A DNA stretch of 64,000 nucleotides from Tranquillimonas sp964472855. GTDB taxonomy: Bacteria > Pseudomonadota > Alphaproteobacteria > Rhodobacterales > Rhodobacteraceae. Below, piece after piece: positions 1 to 8,538 of this stretch (within the stretch, counting starts at the first letter, position 1; every line of letters begins with the position of its first letter). The DNA is taken from positions 1-64,000 of the forward strand of contig CAYYMJ010000008.1 of NCBI GenBank assembly GCA_964472855.1. Direction: 5' to 3'. The translations under genes were made by a program, and so were the position numbers. The notes below the pieces were generated by a model that did no database searches, was not told where the DNA came from, and worked only from the letters and a program-made list of their open reading frames with translations.

Positions 1-267
1 ATCGGCGTTCTCGGACAAAAAGCCATAGCCCGGGTGCACGGCGTCGGCGCCGCTGTCCCGCGCGGCGGCCAGAACGGCCTCGGCCCGCAGATAGCTGTCG
101 GCGGCCCGGGCCGGGCCGACACGCACCGCCTGATCGGCCATGGCCACATGGCGCGCACCGGCATCGGCATCGGAATAAATTGCAACCGTTTCAATGCCCA
201 TGGCGCGGGCGGTGGCCATGACGCGGCAGGCTATTTCGCCCCGGTTGGCAACCAGCAGCCGCTTCAT
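1..267 (-). CDS. mccA: Methylcrotonyl-CoA carboxylase biotin-carboxylase subunit, N-terminal 89 codons (cut by window edge)
   Basis: The visible part is the start of a biotin carboxylase domain: MKRLLVANRGEIACRV opens the protein and HPGYGFLSEN follows near residue 80. This family uses ATP and bicarbonate to carboxylate biotin; together with the carboxyltransferase mccB it makes 3-methylglutaconyl-CoA in leucine breakdown. The identification as the methylcrotonyl enzyme rather than acetyl- or propionyl-CoA carboxylase comes from its operon with ivd and mccB. The start ATG overlaps the stop of the upstream methyltransferase by ATGA. The remainder of the gene lies left of the window. Confidence 0.88.
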   Translation of the reverse strand, partial: MKRLLVANRGEIACRVMATARAMGIETVAIYSDADAGARHVAMADQAVRVGPARAADSYLRAEAVLAAARDSGADAVHPGYGFLSENAD

Positions 268-800
268 GCCCGGCCTCCTGCGTGGGCAACCTCGATAAAG
301 CCGCCGGCGATGTCCCGCCGCCGCGCCCCGGCAAACCCGGCCGCGGACAAAGGCGCCGCATATGCCTGCTGCGCCCCCAGCATGGTTTCGCCGAACACCT
401 CGCCGCCGATCGCGATCCAGCCGCCCGGACGCAGAACGCGAAACGCCTCGGCAAAGCCCGCGTTCATGTCGGCCCAGTGATGCACCGCGTTGACGGCCAG
501 AACGCCATCGAAACTCGCGTCCGGGAAGGCGAGGTCTTCGGCCGCAGCGACGACAAAGTCGATGCCATTGGACAGCTTGCGGGCATGGGCGATCATGCGT
601 GGATAGGGGTCGGCACCCACCAGACGGCCCGCGTGGCCCCCGGACCGAAGATAGCGCAGGGTTGCGCCGGAACCGCAGCCGATGTCGAGAACGTCATCCG
701 CAGGCCGGACCGGCGCGGCGCGCGCAACCGCGCGGGTGGTCGGGTCTTCGCCGTGGTTTTCGACATACCAGTCGATGGTTTCGTCGGTCCATTCACCCAT
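264..800 (-). CDS. Class I SAM-dependent methyltransferase inside the mcc operon
   Basis: A 178-residue protein with the SAM-binding motif I DVLDIGCGSGATLRYL near residues 38-53, an acidic loop (GADPYPRM) and a Methyltransf_11-like core (VNAVHHW, FRVLRPGGW). The start (MGEWTDETIDWY) lies 2 bp after the mccB stop, and its stop overlaps the mccA start, so it is the middle cistron of the leucine catabolic operon. The substrate cannot be told from sequence. A much longer reading exists upstream in the same frame, but it runs through mccB in another frame and is not the real start. Confidence 0.8.
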   Translation of the reverse strand: MGEWTDETIDWYVENHGEDPTTRAVARAAPVRPADDVLDIGCGSGATLRYLRSGGHAGRLVGADPYPRMIAHARKLSNGIDFVVAAAEDLAFPDASFDGVLAVNAVHHWADMNAGFAEAFRVLRPGGWIAIGGEVFGETMLGAQQAYAAPLSAAGFAGARRRDIAGGFIEVAHAGGRA

Positions 801-802
801 GG

Positions 803-2404
803 TTACATCCTGAACAATCCGAAACGCGTGTCCTGAACCGGCGCATTCCGTGTCGCCATCAGCGACAGGGCCAGCACCTTGCGCGTGTCGCGCGGGTCGA
901 TGATGCCATCGTCCCAAAGCCGGGCCGAGGCATAAAGCGGGTGCGCCTGGGTTTCGAACTGGTCCAGCACCGGTTGCTTGAAGGCGGCCTCGTCGCCAGC
1001 CGACCAGGTGCCGCCCTTGCGCTCGATCCCGTCGCGGCGGACGGTGGCCAGGACCCCGGCGGCCTGTTCGCCCCCCATGACCGAGATGCGCGAGGCCGGC
1101 CAGCTCCACAGGAACCGCGGCTGGTAGGCGCGCCCGCACATGCCATAGTTGCCGGCCCCGAACGACCCGCCGATGATGACCGTTATCTTGGGAACCGCGG
1201 TGGTGGCCACGGCGGTCACCAGCTTGGCCCCGTCCTTGGCGATCCCGCCCGATTCCGCCTTGCGGCCCACCATGAACCCGGTGATATTTTGCAGGAAAAC
1301 CAGCGGGATACCCCGTTGCGAGCACAATTCGACGAAATGCGCCCCCTTCAGCGCGCTTTCGGAATAAAGCACGCCGTTGTTGGCGACGATCCCGCATTGC
1401 AGCCCGTGGATGCGCGCAAAACCGGTGACCAGCGTGGTGCCATAGCGCGCCTTGAATTCGTCAAACCGCGACCCGTCGACAACCCGGGCGATCACCTCGC
1501 GCACGTCATAGGGAATGCGCAGATCGGTGGGCACCGCGCCAAGAATGCCGTCGGGGTCATAGGCCGGTTCTTCGACCGGGTCCGCCGCCGGGGCCGGATG
1601 GGCCGGCCCAAGGTTGGCCACCGCGCGGCGCACCAGCGCCAGCGCGTGGGCATCGTCGCGGGCCAGATGGTCGGCCACGCCCGACAGGCGGGTGTGAACA
1701 TCGCCGCCACCCAGATCCTCGGCCGACACCACCTCGCCCGTGGCCGCCCTGACCAGTGGCGGCCCGGCCAGAAAGATCGTGCCCTGCCCGGCAACGATGA
1801 TGCTTTCGTCCGACATGGCCGGCACATAGGCGCCGCCGGCGGTGCACGAGCCCATGACGGCGGCAATCTGGGGAATGCCAGCCGCGCTCATCCGGGCCTG
1901 ATTGTAGAAGATGCGCCCGAAATGGTCGCGGTCGGGGAAAACCTCGTCCTGGTTGGGCAGGTTGGCGCCGCCCGAGTCGACCAGATAAATGCAGGGCAGC
2001 CGGTTTTCGGCGGCGATTTCCTGGGCCCGCAGGTGTTTCTTGACCGACATAGGGTAATAGGTGCCGCCCTTGACCGTGGCGTCATTGGCCACAACCATCA
2101 CGTCGCGGCCCTCGACCCGCCCGACCCCGGCGATGATGCCGGCGGCGGGGGCCGCGCCGTCATAAAGCCCGTGGCCGGCGAAAAGCCCGATCTCGAGAAA
2201 CGGCGCGCCCGGATCCAGCAGCGCCGCCACCCGGTCGCGCGGCAGCATCTTGCCACGCGCGACATGGCGGTCGCGGGATGCGGCACCGCCGCCGGCCAAC
2301 GCCACGCCAGCGGCGGCGGCCACCTGGTCCAGCGCGGCCAACTGGTCGGCGCGGCAACCCTGCGCGGCCGGGCTGGCATTGGACAGCACCGAGGTCAGGC
2401 GCAT
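803..2404 (-). CDS. mccB: Methylcrotonyl-CoA carboxylase carboxyltransferase subunit (MCC beta)
   Basis: The 533-residue protein has the length and sequence of the acyl-CoA carboxyltransferase family. It transfers CO2 from biotin to 3-methylcrotonyl-CoA in the cytoplasm. Recognisable pieces are the N-terminal carboxyltransferase fold (CIYLVDSGGANLPNQ, GSCTAGGAYVPAMSDE) and the C-terminal half (GIVANNGVLYSESALKG, IIGGSFGAGNYGMCGRAY). The VDSGGANLPNQDEVFPD segment is typical of the methylcrotonyl and geranyl enzymes. It sits between ivd and mccA on the same strand. The ATG overlaps the end of the small upstream reading frame by 10 bp. Confidence 0.93.
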   Translation of the reverse strand: MRLTSVLSNASPAAQGCRADQLAALDQVAAAAGVALAGGGAASRDRHVARGKMLPRDRVAALLDPGAPFLEIGLFAGHGLYDGAAPAAGIIAGVGRVEGRDVMVVANDATVKGGTYYPMSVKKHLRAQEIAAENRLPCIYLVDSGGANLPNQDEVFPDRDHFGRIFYNQARMSAAGIPQIAAVMGSCTAGGAYVPAMSDESIIVAGQGTIFLAGPPLVRAATGEVVSAEDLGGGDVHTRLSGVADHLARDDAHALALVRRAVANLGPAHPAPAADPVEEPAYDPDGILGAVPTDLRIPYDVREVIARVVDGSRFDEFKARYGTTLVTGFARIHGLQCGIVANNGVLYSESALKGAHFVELCSQRGIPLVFLQNITGFMVGRKAESGGIAKDGAKLVTAVATTAVPKITVIIGGSFGAGNYGMCGRAYQPRFLWSWPASRISVMGGEQAAGVLATVRRDGIERKGGTWSAGDEAAFKQPVLDQFETQAHPLYASARLWDDGIIDPRDTRKVLALSLMATRNAPVQDTRFGLFRM

Positions 2405-2637
2405 GGGCAGCTTTCATCCGCGCGACGGGCTTGCCGTGACCGCCCCGGCTCGCAGGCCGTCAGTTCCGGGGTCATCAGGTCCATCCGGGAAATGTGGCCG
2501 CCCATGCGCGCGGCATCGGCGCTGATCGCCGCGCGGTTTTCGCCCACTGCGCCGCACGTGTCGGCGACAGGTCGCGGCCGAGCCATCGTCAGACCGCGCC
2601 GATCATCGGCCCCGCCGGCCAGAACCCCAGGTTTCAT
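2395..2637 (-). CDS. Small 80-residue ORF between ivd and mccB, function unknown
   Basis: The start ATG overlaps the ivd stop as ATGA, and its TGA lies within the first codons of mccB (10-bp overlap), so it fills the ivd-mccB gap exactly. That spacing is what is expected of a translated operon member. The predicted protein is basic at both ends, has a central GENRAAISADAARMGG segment, and shows no membrane segment or motif I recognise. An inner ATG (MARPRPVADT) 17 codons in is an alternative start. GC-rich DNA opens many frames by chance, so the call depends on the junctions. Confidence 0.45.
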   Translation of the reverse strand: MKPGVLAGGADDRRGLTMARPRPVADTCGAVGENRAAISADAARMGGHISRMDLMTPELTACEPGRSRQARRADESCPCA

Positions 2638-3797
2638 TGCATCGCTCCCATCAATTCGCGGCCGATCAGCATGCGCCGGATCTCGGACGTGCCGGCGCCG
2701 ATTTCCATCAGCTTGGCGTCGCGGAAGATGCGCGCGACCGGGCTGTCGTTCAGAAAGCCCGCCCCGCCCATGGCCTGCACCGCCTGGTGGGCCTGTTGCA
2801 TGCCGGCTTCGGACGCATAAAGCACGCAGGCGGCTGCGTCCTGCCGCGTGACCTCGCCCCGGTCGCAGGCTGCCGCGACCGCATAGACATAGGCCCGGGC
2901 CGAATTCATTGCCGTATACATGTCGGCGATCTTGCCCTGCATCAGCTGGAAATTCCCGATCGGCTGGCCGAATTGCTTGCGGGTGGCGAGGTAGGGCATC
3001 ACCTCGTCCATGCAGGCGGCCATGATGCCCAGCCCGATGCCCGACAGCACCACGCGTTCATAATCGAGCCCCGACATCAGCACCGCGACGCCGCGCCCCT
3101 CGTCCCCCAGCACGTTTTCGAACGGCACCTCGACATCGTCAAAGACCAGTTCGGCCGTGTTCGATCCGCGCATCCCCAGCTTGTCGAAATGCGGGCCGGT
3201 CGAAAAGCCGGTGAACGCACGCTCGATCAGGAACGCGGTCACGCCTTTCGAGCCCGCCTGCGGATCGGTCTTGGCATAAACCACCAGCGTGTCGGCGTCG
3301 GGGCCGTTGGTGATCCAGTATTTGCTGCCATTCAGGCGGTAGTGATCGTTGCGCTTTTCCGCCTTCAGCTTCATCGACACCACGTCCGAGCCTGCGCCGG
3401 CCTCGGACATGGCCAGCGCACCGACATGTTCCCCCGAGATCAGGCCCGGCAGGTATTTCGCCTTTTGCGCCGGCGTGCCGTTCAGGTTGATCTGATTGAC
3501 GCACAGGTTCGAATGCGCGCCATAGCTCAGCGAGACGCTGGCCGATGCGCGGGCCACCTCTTCGACCGCCACCGCATGGGCAAGATACCCCATGCCCAGC
3601 CCGCCGTCGGCCTCGGGAACGGTGACGCCCAGCATGCCCAGATCACCCATTTCGCGCCACAGACTGCGCGGCATGTCGTTGTTGCGGTCGATATCGCCGG
3701 CCAGCGGCTTCAGCCGTTCCTGTGCCCAGCGGTGGACAGCATCGCGCAAGGCATCGACATCGTCGCCCAGACCGAAATTCATCGACGCACCGAACAT
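2634..3797 (-). CDS. ivd: Isovaleryl-CoA dehydrogenase
   Basis: A 387-residue acyl-CoA dehydrogenase, the standard length. It oxidises isovaleryl-CoA to 3-methylcrotonyl-CoA, the step before MCC, passing electrons to ETF. Signatures are the FAD/substrate segment LAMSEAGAGSDVVSMKLKAE, YWITNGPDAD and the C-terminal QAMGGAGFLNDSPVARIFRD. The glutamate in GLDYERVVLSG matches the catalytic base position specific to isovaleryl-CoA dehydrogenases. The start at MFGASMNFGLG was chosen over an in-frame ATG 17 codons upstream because it gives the family's usual N-terminus. It is first in the run of genes toward mccA. Confidence 0.93.
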   Translation of the reverse strand: MFGASMNFGLGDDVDALRDAVHRWAQERLKPLAGDIDRNNDMPRSLWREMGDLGMLGVTVPEADGGLGMGYLAHAVAVEEVARASASVSLSYGAHSNLCVNQINLNGTPAQKAKYLPGLISGEHVGALAMSEAGAGSDVVSMKLKAEKRNDHYRLNGSKYWITNGPDADTLVVYAKTDPQAGSKGVTAFLIERAFTGFSTGPHFDKLGMRGSNTAELVFDDVEVPFENVLGDEGRGVAVLMSGLDYERVVLSGIGLGIMAACMDEVMPYLATRKQFGQPIGNFQLMQGKIADMYTAMNSARAYVYAVAAACDRGEVTRQDAAACVLYASEAGMQQAHQAVQAMGGAGFLNDSPVARIFRDAKLMEIGAGTSEIRRMLIGRELMGAMQ

Positions 3798-3887
3798 GTT
3801 TCGCCCTCCAGTTTCGCGCAGGGGACCTTGTAACACATCGCCTGTCAAGCACGTGCGGTGCCGGTTCGCGCCGGCCCGGCCCGTCGG

Positions 3888-4625
3888 CTATCCGCGCCCG
3901 ATATAGGGCATCTGGGTGGCCATCACCGTCATGAACTGCACATTGGCATCCGCCGGCATCGTGGCCATGTGCAGCACCGACCGCGCCACGTTGGCGACAT
4001 CCATCACCGGCTCGGGGCGCACCGACCCGTCGGCTTGCGGCACACCGCCTGACATGCGCTCGGTCATGTCGCTGGCGGCATTGCCTATATCGATCTGGCC
4101 GCAGGCAATGTCATGGGCGCGTCCGTCAAGCGACAGCGACCGCGTCATGCCGGTTATGGCATGTTTCGACGTGGTATAGGCCACCGAGCCCGGCCGCGGC
4201 ACATGGGCCGAGATCGACCCGTTGTTGATGATCCGCCCGCCCCGGGGCTGTTGCGCCTTCATGCGGGCAAAGGCGGCCCGGGCGCAAAAGAACATGCCGT
4301 TGACGTTGACGTTGATGATGTTCAGCCAGTCGGCGTCGGATATTGCGTCGATCTCGGTCGACAGCAGCGCCGCGCCGGCGTTGTTGAACAGCGCGTCAAT
4401 GCGGCCCCATGCTGACATCGCCCGGTCGAACGCCGCGTCCACCGACGCCGGGTCGGTCACGTCGCAGGGCAGCGCCAGCGCGCGCGGATGGCCGCCGGCC
4501 ACCGCGTCCAGCGCGCCGGCCCGGCGCGCCAGCAGGCCCACGGACCAGCCCGCATCAAGCAGGCACAGCGCCGTGGCCCGGCCGATGCCGCTGGAGGCAC
4601 CCGTGACGATGATTGACCTTGCCAT
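3888..4625 (-). CDS. SDR-family oxidoreductase
   Basis: This 245-residue classical short-chain dehydrogenase has the cofactor motif TGASSGIGRA at residues 8-17, NNAG near 85, and the catalytic pair in YTTSKHA with a preceding serine (NNGSISAHV). The aspartate-poor, arginine-containing LLARRAG after beta-2 suggests NADP(H). It ends about 90 bp before ivd on the same strand and begins 44 bp after the pentonate dehydratase stop, so it could belong to either operon. The substrate is unknown; a sugar-acid or polyol dehydrogenase is plausible from the neighbours. Confidence 0.82.
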   Translation of the reverse strand: MARSIIVTGASSGIGRATALCLLDAGWSVGLLARRAGALDAVAGGHPRALALPCDVTDPASVDAAFDRAMSAWGRIDALFNNAGAALLSTEIDAISDADWLNIINVNVNGMFFCARAAFARMKAQQPRGGRIINNGSISAHVPRPGSVAYTTSKHAITGMTRSLSLDGRAHDIACGQIDIGNAASDMTERMSGGVPQADGSVRPEPVMDVANVARSVLHMATMPADANVQFMTVMATQMPYIGRG

Positions 4626-4669
4626 CGGCGTGACCCCTTGCAGTTGCGGCAGGGCCGGCCCGGCCCCGG

Positions 4670-6451
4670 TCAGTGGCTGTCGCGCGGCACCTGATGCCGG
4701 ATGCCACGATATGCGGTGGCCAGTTCAAGGCAACCGCCATCGGCCAGTTGCCCGACATTGTTGCGATAAATCTCTTGCCACGGCGTCTGGTTGACCAGTT
4801 CTGGCGGCGTCCAGGCGGCCTTGCGCGCCGCCCATTCGGTTTCGTCGACCAGTGCATTCATGGTCGAATTGTTCAGGTCCAGCCGCACCCGGTCGCCGGT
4901 GTTGAGATAGGCCAGCCCGCCGCCGACATCCGATTCGGGACTGGCATTCAGGATCGACGGGCTTTCCGATGTCCCCGACTGGCGCCCATCGCCGACCGTG
5001 GGCAGATGGTTGATGCCGGCCCGGATCACGGCATCGGGCGGCTGCATGTTCACGACCTCGGCCGAACCGGGATAGCCGACACAGCCCACGCCACGGATGA
5101 ACAGGATCGTGTCTTCGCCGATGTCCAGCGCCGGGTCGTTGATGCGTTCGTGATAATCCTCGGGGCCCTCGAACACCACGGCGCGGGCCTCGAACACGCC
5201 CTCGCTGCCGGGTCTGGACAGGAACCGGCAGCGGAAATCGTCCGAGATCACCGAGGTCTTCATCAGCGCCGAATCGAACAGGTTGCCCGACAGGACCAGA
5301 AAACCGGCCTGCGTGCGCAGCGGTGCCGCGACCGTGGTGATGACCTTTTCGTCAAGGCTGGACCATTCGGCCAGGTTTTCGCCCATGGTCCGGCCGGTCG
5401 CTGTCATGGCGCCGGCGCGGATCATCCCGGCCCGGGCCAGTTCGCCCATGGTCGCGGGCACGCCGCCGGCGCGGTAAAAGCTTTCGCCCAGAAATTCACC
5501 CGCCGGCTGCATGTTGACCATGAGCGGCACATCGAAGCCAATGGTCTGCCAGTCCCTGACGTCCAGCGCGACACCCGCGTGCCGGGCGATGGCCTGCAGG
5601 TGCGGCGGCGCGTTGGTCGACCCGCCGATTGCCGAATTGGTGACGATCGCGTTCTCGAAGGCGTCGCGGGTCAGAATATCCGACGGCTTGAGGTCTTCGT
5701 GGGCCATTTCCACGATCCGGCGGCCGGTCTGATAGGCCATGACCATGCGCTCGCGAAACGGCGCCGGGATCGCGGATGACCCGGTCAGCGTCATGCCCAG
5801 CGCCTCGGCCATCGCGTTCATGGTCGACGCGGTGCCCATGGTGTTGCAATGCCCCAGCGACGGCGCCGAGGCGCAGACCCGGTTCATGAACTCGTCATAG
5901 TCGATCTTGCCCTCGCCCAGCAGGCGCCGGCCTTCCCAGATGACCATGCCCGAGCCCGCAAGCTCGCCGTTCCACCACCCGTCCAGCATCGGGCCGCCGT
6001 TCAGCGCAATGGCCGGGATGTCGACGGTCGCGGCCCCCATCAGCATGGCCGGCGTGGTCTTGTCACAGCCGGTGGTCAGCACCACGGCGTCGATGGGATA
6101 GCCGTGCAGAACCTCGACAAGGCTCAGATACGCAAGGTTGCGGTCCAGCGCGGCGGTGGGGCGCTTGCCGGTTTCCTGGATCGGGTGCACCGGAAATTCC
6201 ATGGGCACGCCGCCGGCGTCGCGGATACCTGCCTTGACCCGGTCGATCAGAAAGACGTGGATCTTGTTGCAGGGCGCAAGGTCGCTGCCGGTCTGGGCGA
6301 TGCCGATGACCGGTCTGCCGCCCATCAATTCGTCGCGGGTGTATTCCTGGTTCAGGTAACGTTCGAGATAAAGCGCCGTCATGCCGGGGTTATTCGGGTT
6401 GTCGAACCATTCCTGGCTGCGGAATTTCCGTCCTGCTTTGGTATCGGACAT
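4670..6451 (-). CDS. xylD: IlvD/Edd-family pentonate dehydratase (D-xylonate / L-arabinonate dehydratase type)
   Basis: The 593-residue protein reads like Caulobacter XylD from start (FRSQEWFDNPNNPGMTALYL) to end (NVGQLADGGCLELATAYR, then VPRDSH). It should dehydrate D-xylonate or L-arabinonate to the 2-keto-3-deoxy acid using an Fe-S cluster and Mg2+. Cluster ligands are likely in TTGCDKTTPA and SLGHCNTMGTASTMN; GDGRQSG and SPSILNASPES mark the C-terminal domain. Unlike the biosynthetic IlvD, it belongs to the sugar-acid branch. The nearby keto-deoxy-pentonate dehydratase-like gene supports a nonphosphorylative pentose pathway. Substrate stereochemistry is not certain. RBS GGGAG lies 8 bp upstream of the ATG. 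Confidence 0.85.
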   Translation of the reverse strand: MSDTKAGRKFRSQEWFDNPNNPGMTALYLERYLNQEYTRDELMGGRPVIGIAQTGSDLAPCNKIHVFLIDRVKAGIRDAGGVPMEFPVHPIQETGKRPTAALDRNLAYLSLVEVLHGYPIDAVVLTTGCDKTTPAMLMGAATVDIPAIALNGGPMLDGWWNGELAGSGMVIWEGRRLLGEGKIDYDEFMNRVCASAPSLGHCNTMGTASTMNAMAEALGMTLTGSSAIPAPFRERMVMAYQTGRRIVEMAHEDLKPSDILTRDAFENAIVTNSAIGGSTNAPPHLQAIARHAGVALDVRDWQTIGFDVPLMVNMQPAGEFLGESFYRAGGVPATMGELARAGMIRAGAMTATGRTMGENLAEWSSLDEKVITTVAAPLRTQAGFLVLSGNLFDSALMKTSVISDDFRCRFLSRPGSEGVFEARAVVFEGPEDYHERINDPALDIGEDTILFIRGVGCVGYPGSAEVVNMQPPDAVIRAGINHLPTVGDGRQSGTSESPSILNASPESDVGGGLAYLNTGDRVRLDLNNSTMNALVDETEWAARKAAWTPPELVNQTPWQEIYRNNVGQLADGGCLELATAYRGIRHQVPRDSH

Positions 6452-6862
6452 GACCTTGCTCCCGGCGTGCGAGGACCTTTTGTGGACCAGCTGTTTTGAA
6501 GACCGTTTGGTTCAGTCTTAGCCATAATGGATCCGGGCGCTAGGGCTGGCGGCGCGATTCTGCCCAATATTTGGCCCCAGCTTTCACTATTTGGGACAAA
6601 TGGCCGCGCAGGGCGCCTGTGCCGGCAAGGCTATCGGTCAGAAAAGGCGCTGTTGGCGCCGGCCGGTGGCGGCGGCGGTGTGCGCACCGGGACCGGGGCG
6701 AGCGGCGGGACAAACGCCAGCCTGCCGGTAATCAGCCGGTCAAGCCATCCGGCCCAGAGCCGGCGCCGGCTTGCGGCAATGCCCCACAGCGCCGCCAACA
6801 GGTCGGGCGTCACGACGTCGTTGCGCGGCAAACAGCCGTTGCGGACGCAAAAGCTCTGCTGC
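6452..6862. other. Non-coding stretch upstream of the pentonate dehydratase
   Basis: These 411 bp lie between two minus-strand genes. The half next to the dehydratase is less GC-rich and should hold its promoter. It contains a short dyad around CCAATATTTGG near 6562-6574. The half nearer 6862 is GC-rich and shows no gene with a credible start. Confidence 0.5.
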
Positions 6863-7798
6863 TCAGTCGTCGGCATCCCCGGCCCCGCTGGCGACCTCGG
6901 CTTCCAGATCCACGCCGTTCAGGGCGGCGACATGATCGGCCAGATGCGGCACATAGGCGTTTGCGCCACCAGCGGCCTCCATCTGGGCATAGGCGTTGCG
7001 GGCCGCCGCGCCGATGGGGTTGGCCATGCCCGCGGCCTGGGCCATGGCCGCGGCATAGCGGGTGTCCTTGGCGGCATTGGCAATCGAAAACTTGTGCACG
7101 TCGCGCTCGCGCCCCACGGCCGCCCTCATGAAGGTTTCGTAAAAGCCGTTGCTCATGCGGCTGGAGCCAATGACCTGGTCAAACACCTGCGGAGAGATCC
7201 CCGACTTGACCGCCATGGTCAGCGCCTCGGCAAACAGCGCGCCATAGCCCAGCGAGATCAGGTTCATCACCAGCTTCATCTTGTGGCCGGCGCCGGTGTC
7301 GCCGACGTGAACGATATTGCCGGCCCAGCAGTCGATGACCGGGCGCAGCCGAGCAAGGTCTTCGGCACTTGCCCCGACCATGGCGTCAAGCGTACCGGCC
7401 TCGGCCTCTTTCGGGGTCCGGCCCAGCGGCGCATCAACCAGTGTCATGCCGGCGGCGGACAACTCGGCCGCCAGCGCGAGGGTGGAATTCGGGTCGGCGG
7501 TGGTGGTGTCGATCACGGTGGTGCCCGGGCGGGCGTTGGCCAGAATGCCGTCGGCACCGCGGATCACGCCTTCGACCTGGCCCGAGTTCGACAGGCACAG
7601 GTGGATGATGTCGCAGCGCGCGGCAAGGTCGGCAACCGAGGCGGCCTCGGTCGCGCCCCGCCCGACAAGGTCGTCCACCGGGCCCCGGTTGCGGTTGCCG
7701 CGCACGAAAAGGCGGTAGCCGCCTTTAAGGATATTCGCCGCCATTCCATGGCCCATATGGCCCACACCGACAAAGCCGATCGTTGGTTGCATCGACAT
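6863..7798 (-). CDS. NAD-binding beta-hydroxyacid dehydrogenase (3-hydroxyisobutyrate dehydrogenase family)
   Basis: A 311-residue member with the N-terminal Rossmann motif GFVGVGHMGHGMAANI, the substrate-binding signature LVDAPLGRTPKEAEAGTL near residue 115, and the catalytic lysine in GAGHKMKLVMNLI near residue 170. It oxidises or reduces a beta-hydroxy acid; family relatives act on 3-hydroxyisobutyrate, tartronate semialdehyde, D-glycerate or L-threonate. Its position among sugar-acid genes favours the latter types. Two ATGs lie 6 bp apart (7798 and 7792); GGGGAAAG is better spaced for the second. It is divergent from the LysE-type gene. Confidence 0.85.
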   Translation of the reverse strand: MSMQPTIGFVGVGHMGHGMAANILKGGYRLFVRGNRNRGPVDDLVGRGATEAASVADLAARCDIIHLCLSNSGQVEGVIRGADGILANARPGTTVIDTTTADPNSTLALAAELSAAGMTLVDAPLGRTPKEAEAGTLDAMVGASAEDLARLRPVIDCWAGNIVHVGDTGAGHKMKLVMNLISLGYGALFAEALTMAVKSGISPQVFDQVIGSSRMSNGFYETFMRAAVGRERDVHKFSIANAAKDTRYAAAMAQAAGMANPIGAAARNAYAQMEAAGGANAYVPHLADHVAALNGVDLEAEVASGAGDADD

Positions 7799-7928
7799 CT
7801 TTCCCCGCTCTTTCAGGCCATTGCTTCGGCACACGAATGCTATACCGTCGCGCTGGCCGCGCAAGGGAGGCTTTCCCGGGGCCGCGACAGACCCCAGACG
7901 GGAAGGCCGGAAACGTGACGCAATTGAC

Positions 7929-8528
7929 ATGCTGAGCTTTGCCGCCGCGATCCTGTTCCTGATCGCCACGCCCGGACCGGGCGTTCTGACAACGGCGGGC
8001 GTCGGGTCGGCCTTTGGCTATCGGGCGGGGCTGCGCTATGTCGCCGGGCTGGGGATTGGCAACAATATCGTGGCGCTGGCGGTGATCTCGGGGCTGGCCG
8101 CCATCGTGCTGAGCGTGCCGGTCATCCGCGTGGTTCTGGCGGTTCTGTCGGCGCTGTATCTCGGCTATCTCGCGCTGAGAATCGCGCTGTCCGGTTCACG
8201 GGTCGCGTTTATCGAGGCCGCGGCGGCGCCCGGTCTTGTGGACGGTGTGCTGCTGCAGTTCATCAATCCCAAAGCTTATGCCGTCAACACGACGCTGTTT
8301 GCCAATTTTGCCTTCACGGGCATGTCGCTGGGCGCTGAAACCGCGGCAAAACTGCTGATCCTCAACGCCATCTGGATCCCCATTCACTTGTTGTGGCTAT
8401 ATGCCGGTGTCACCCTGCACCGGCTTGAGCTGCCCGAGCGCTGGCAACGGCGCATCAATCTGGCCATGGCCGCCGCGCTCTTGCTGGTCGTGGCGCTGGC
8501 CCTGCGTTCGACGCTGGGCGCATACTGA
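7929..8528 (+). CDS. LysE/RhtB-family exporter
   Basis: This 199-residue inner-membrane protein has about six hydrophobic segments. It carries the LysE hallmark near the N-terminus (ATPGPGVLTTAGVGSAFGYR) and the family's central segment LLQFINPKAYAVNTTLF. Members export amino acids or small metabolites by proton antiport. It heads a plus-strand group with the two sugar-acid genes downstream (10-bp gap to the next). The substrate is not predictable. No strong RBS is visible before the ATG. Confidence 0.85.
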   Translation: MLSFAAAILFLIATPGPGVLTTAGVGSAFGYRAGLRYVAGLGIGNNIVALAVISGLAAIVLSVPVIRVVLAVLSALYLGYLALRIALSGSRVAFIEAAAAPGLVDGVLLQFINPKAYAVNTTLFANFAFTGMSLGAETAAKLLILNAIWIPIHLLWLYAGVTLHRLELPERWQRRINLAMAAALLLVVALALRSTLGAY

Positions 8529-8538
8529 AGGCATGATC

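Noticed and set aside
599..2851. 750-codon open frame on the plus strand
   Set aside because: Antisense to mccB and ivd, histidine/arginine/glycine-rich with no domain; a composition artefact.
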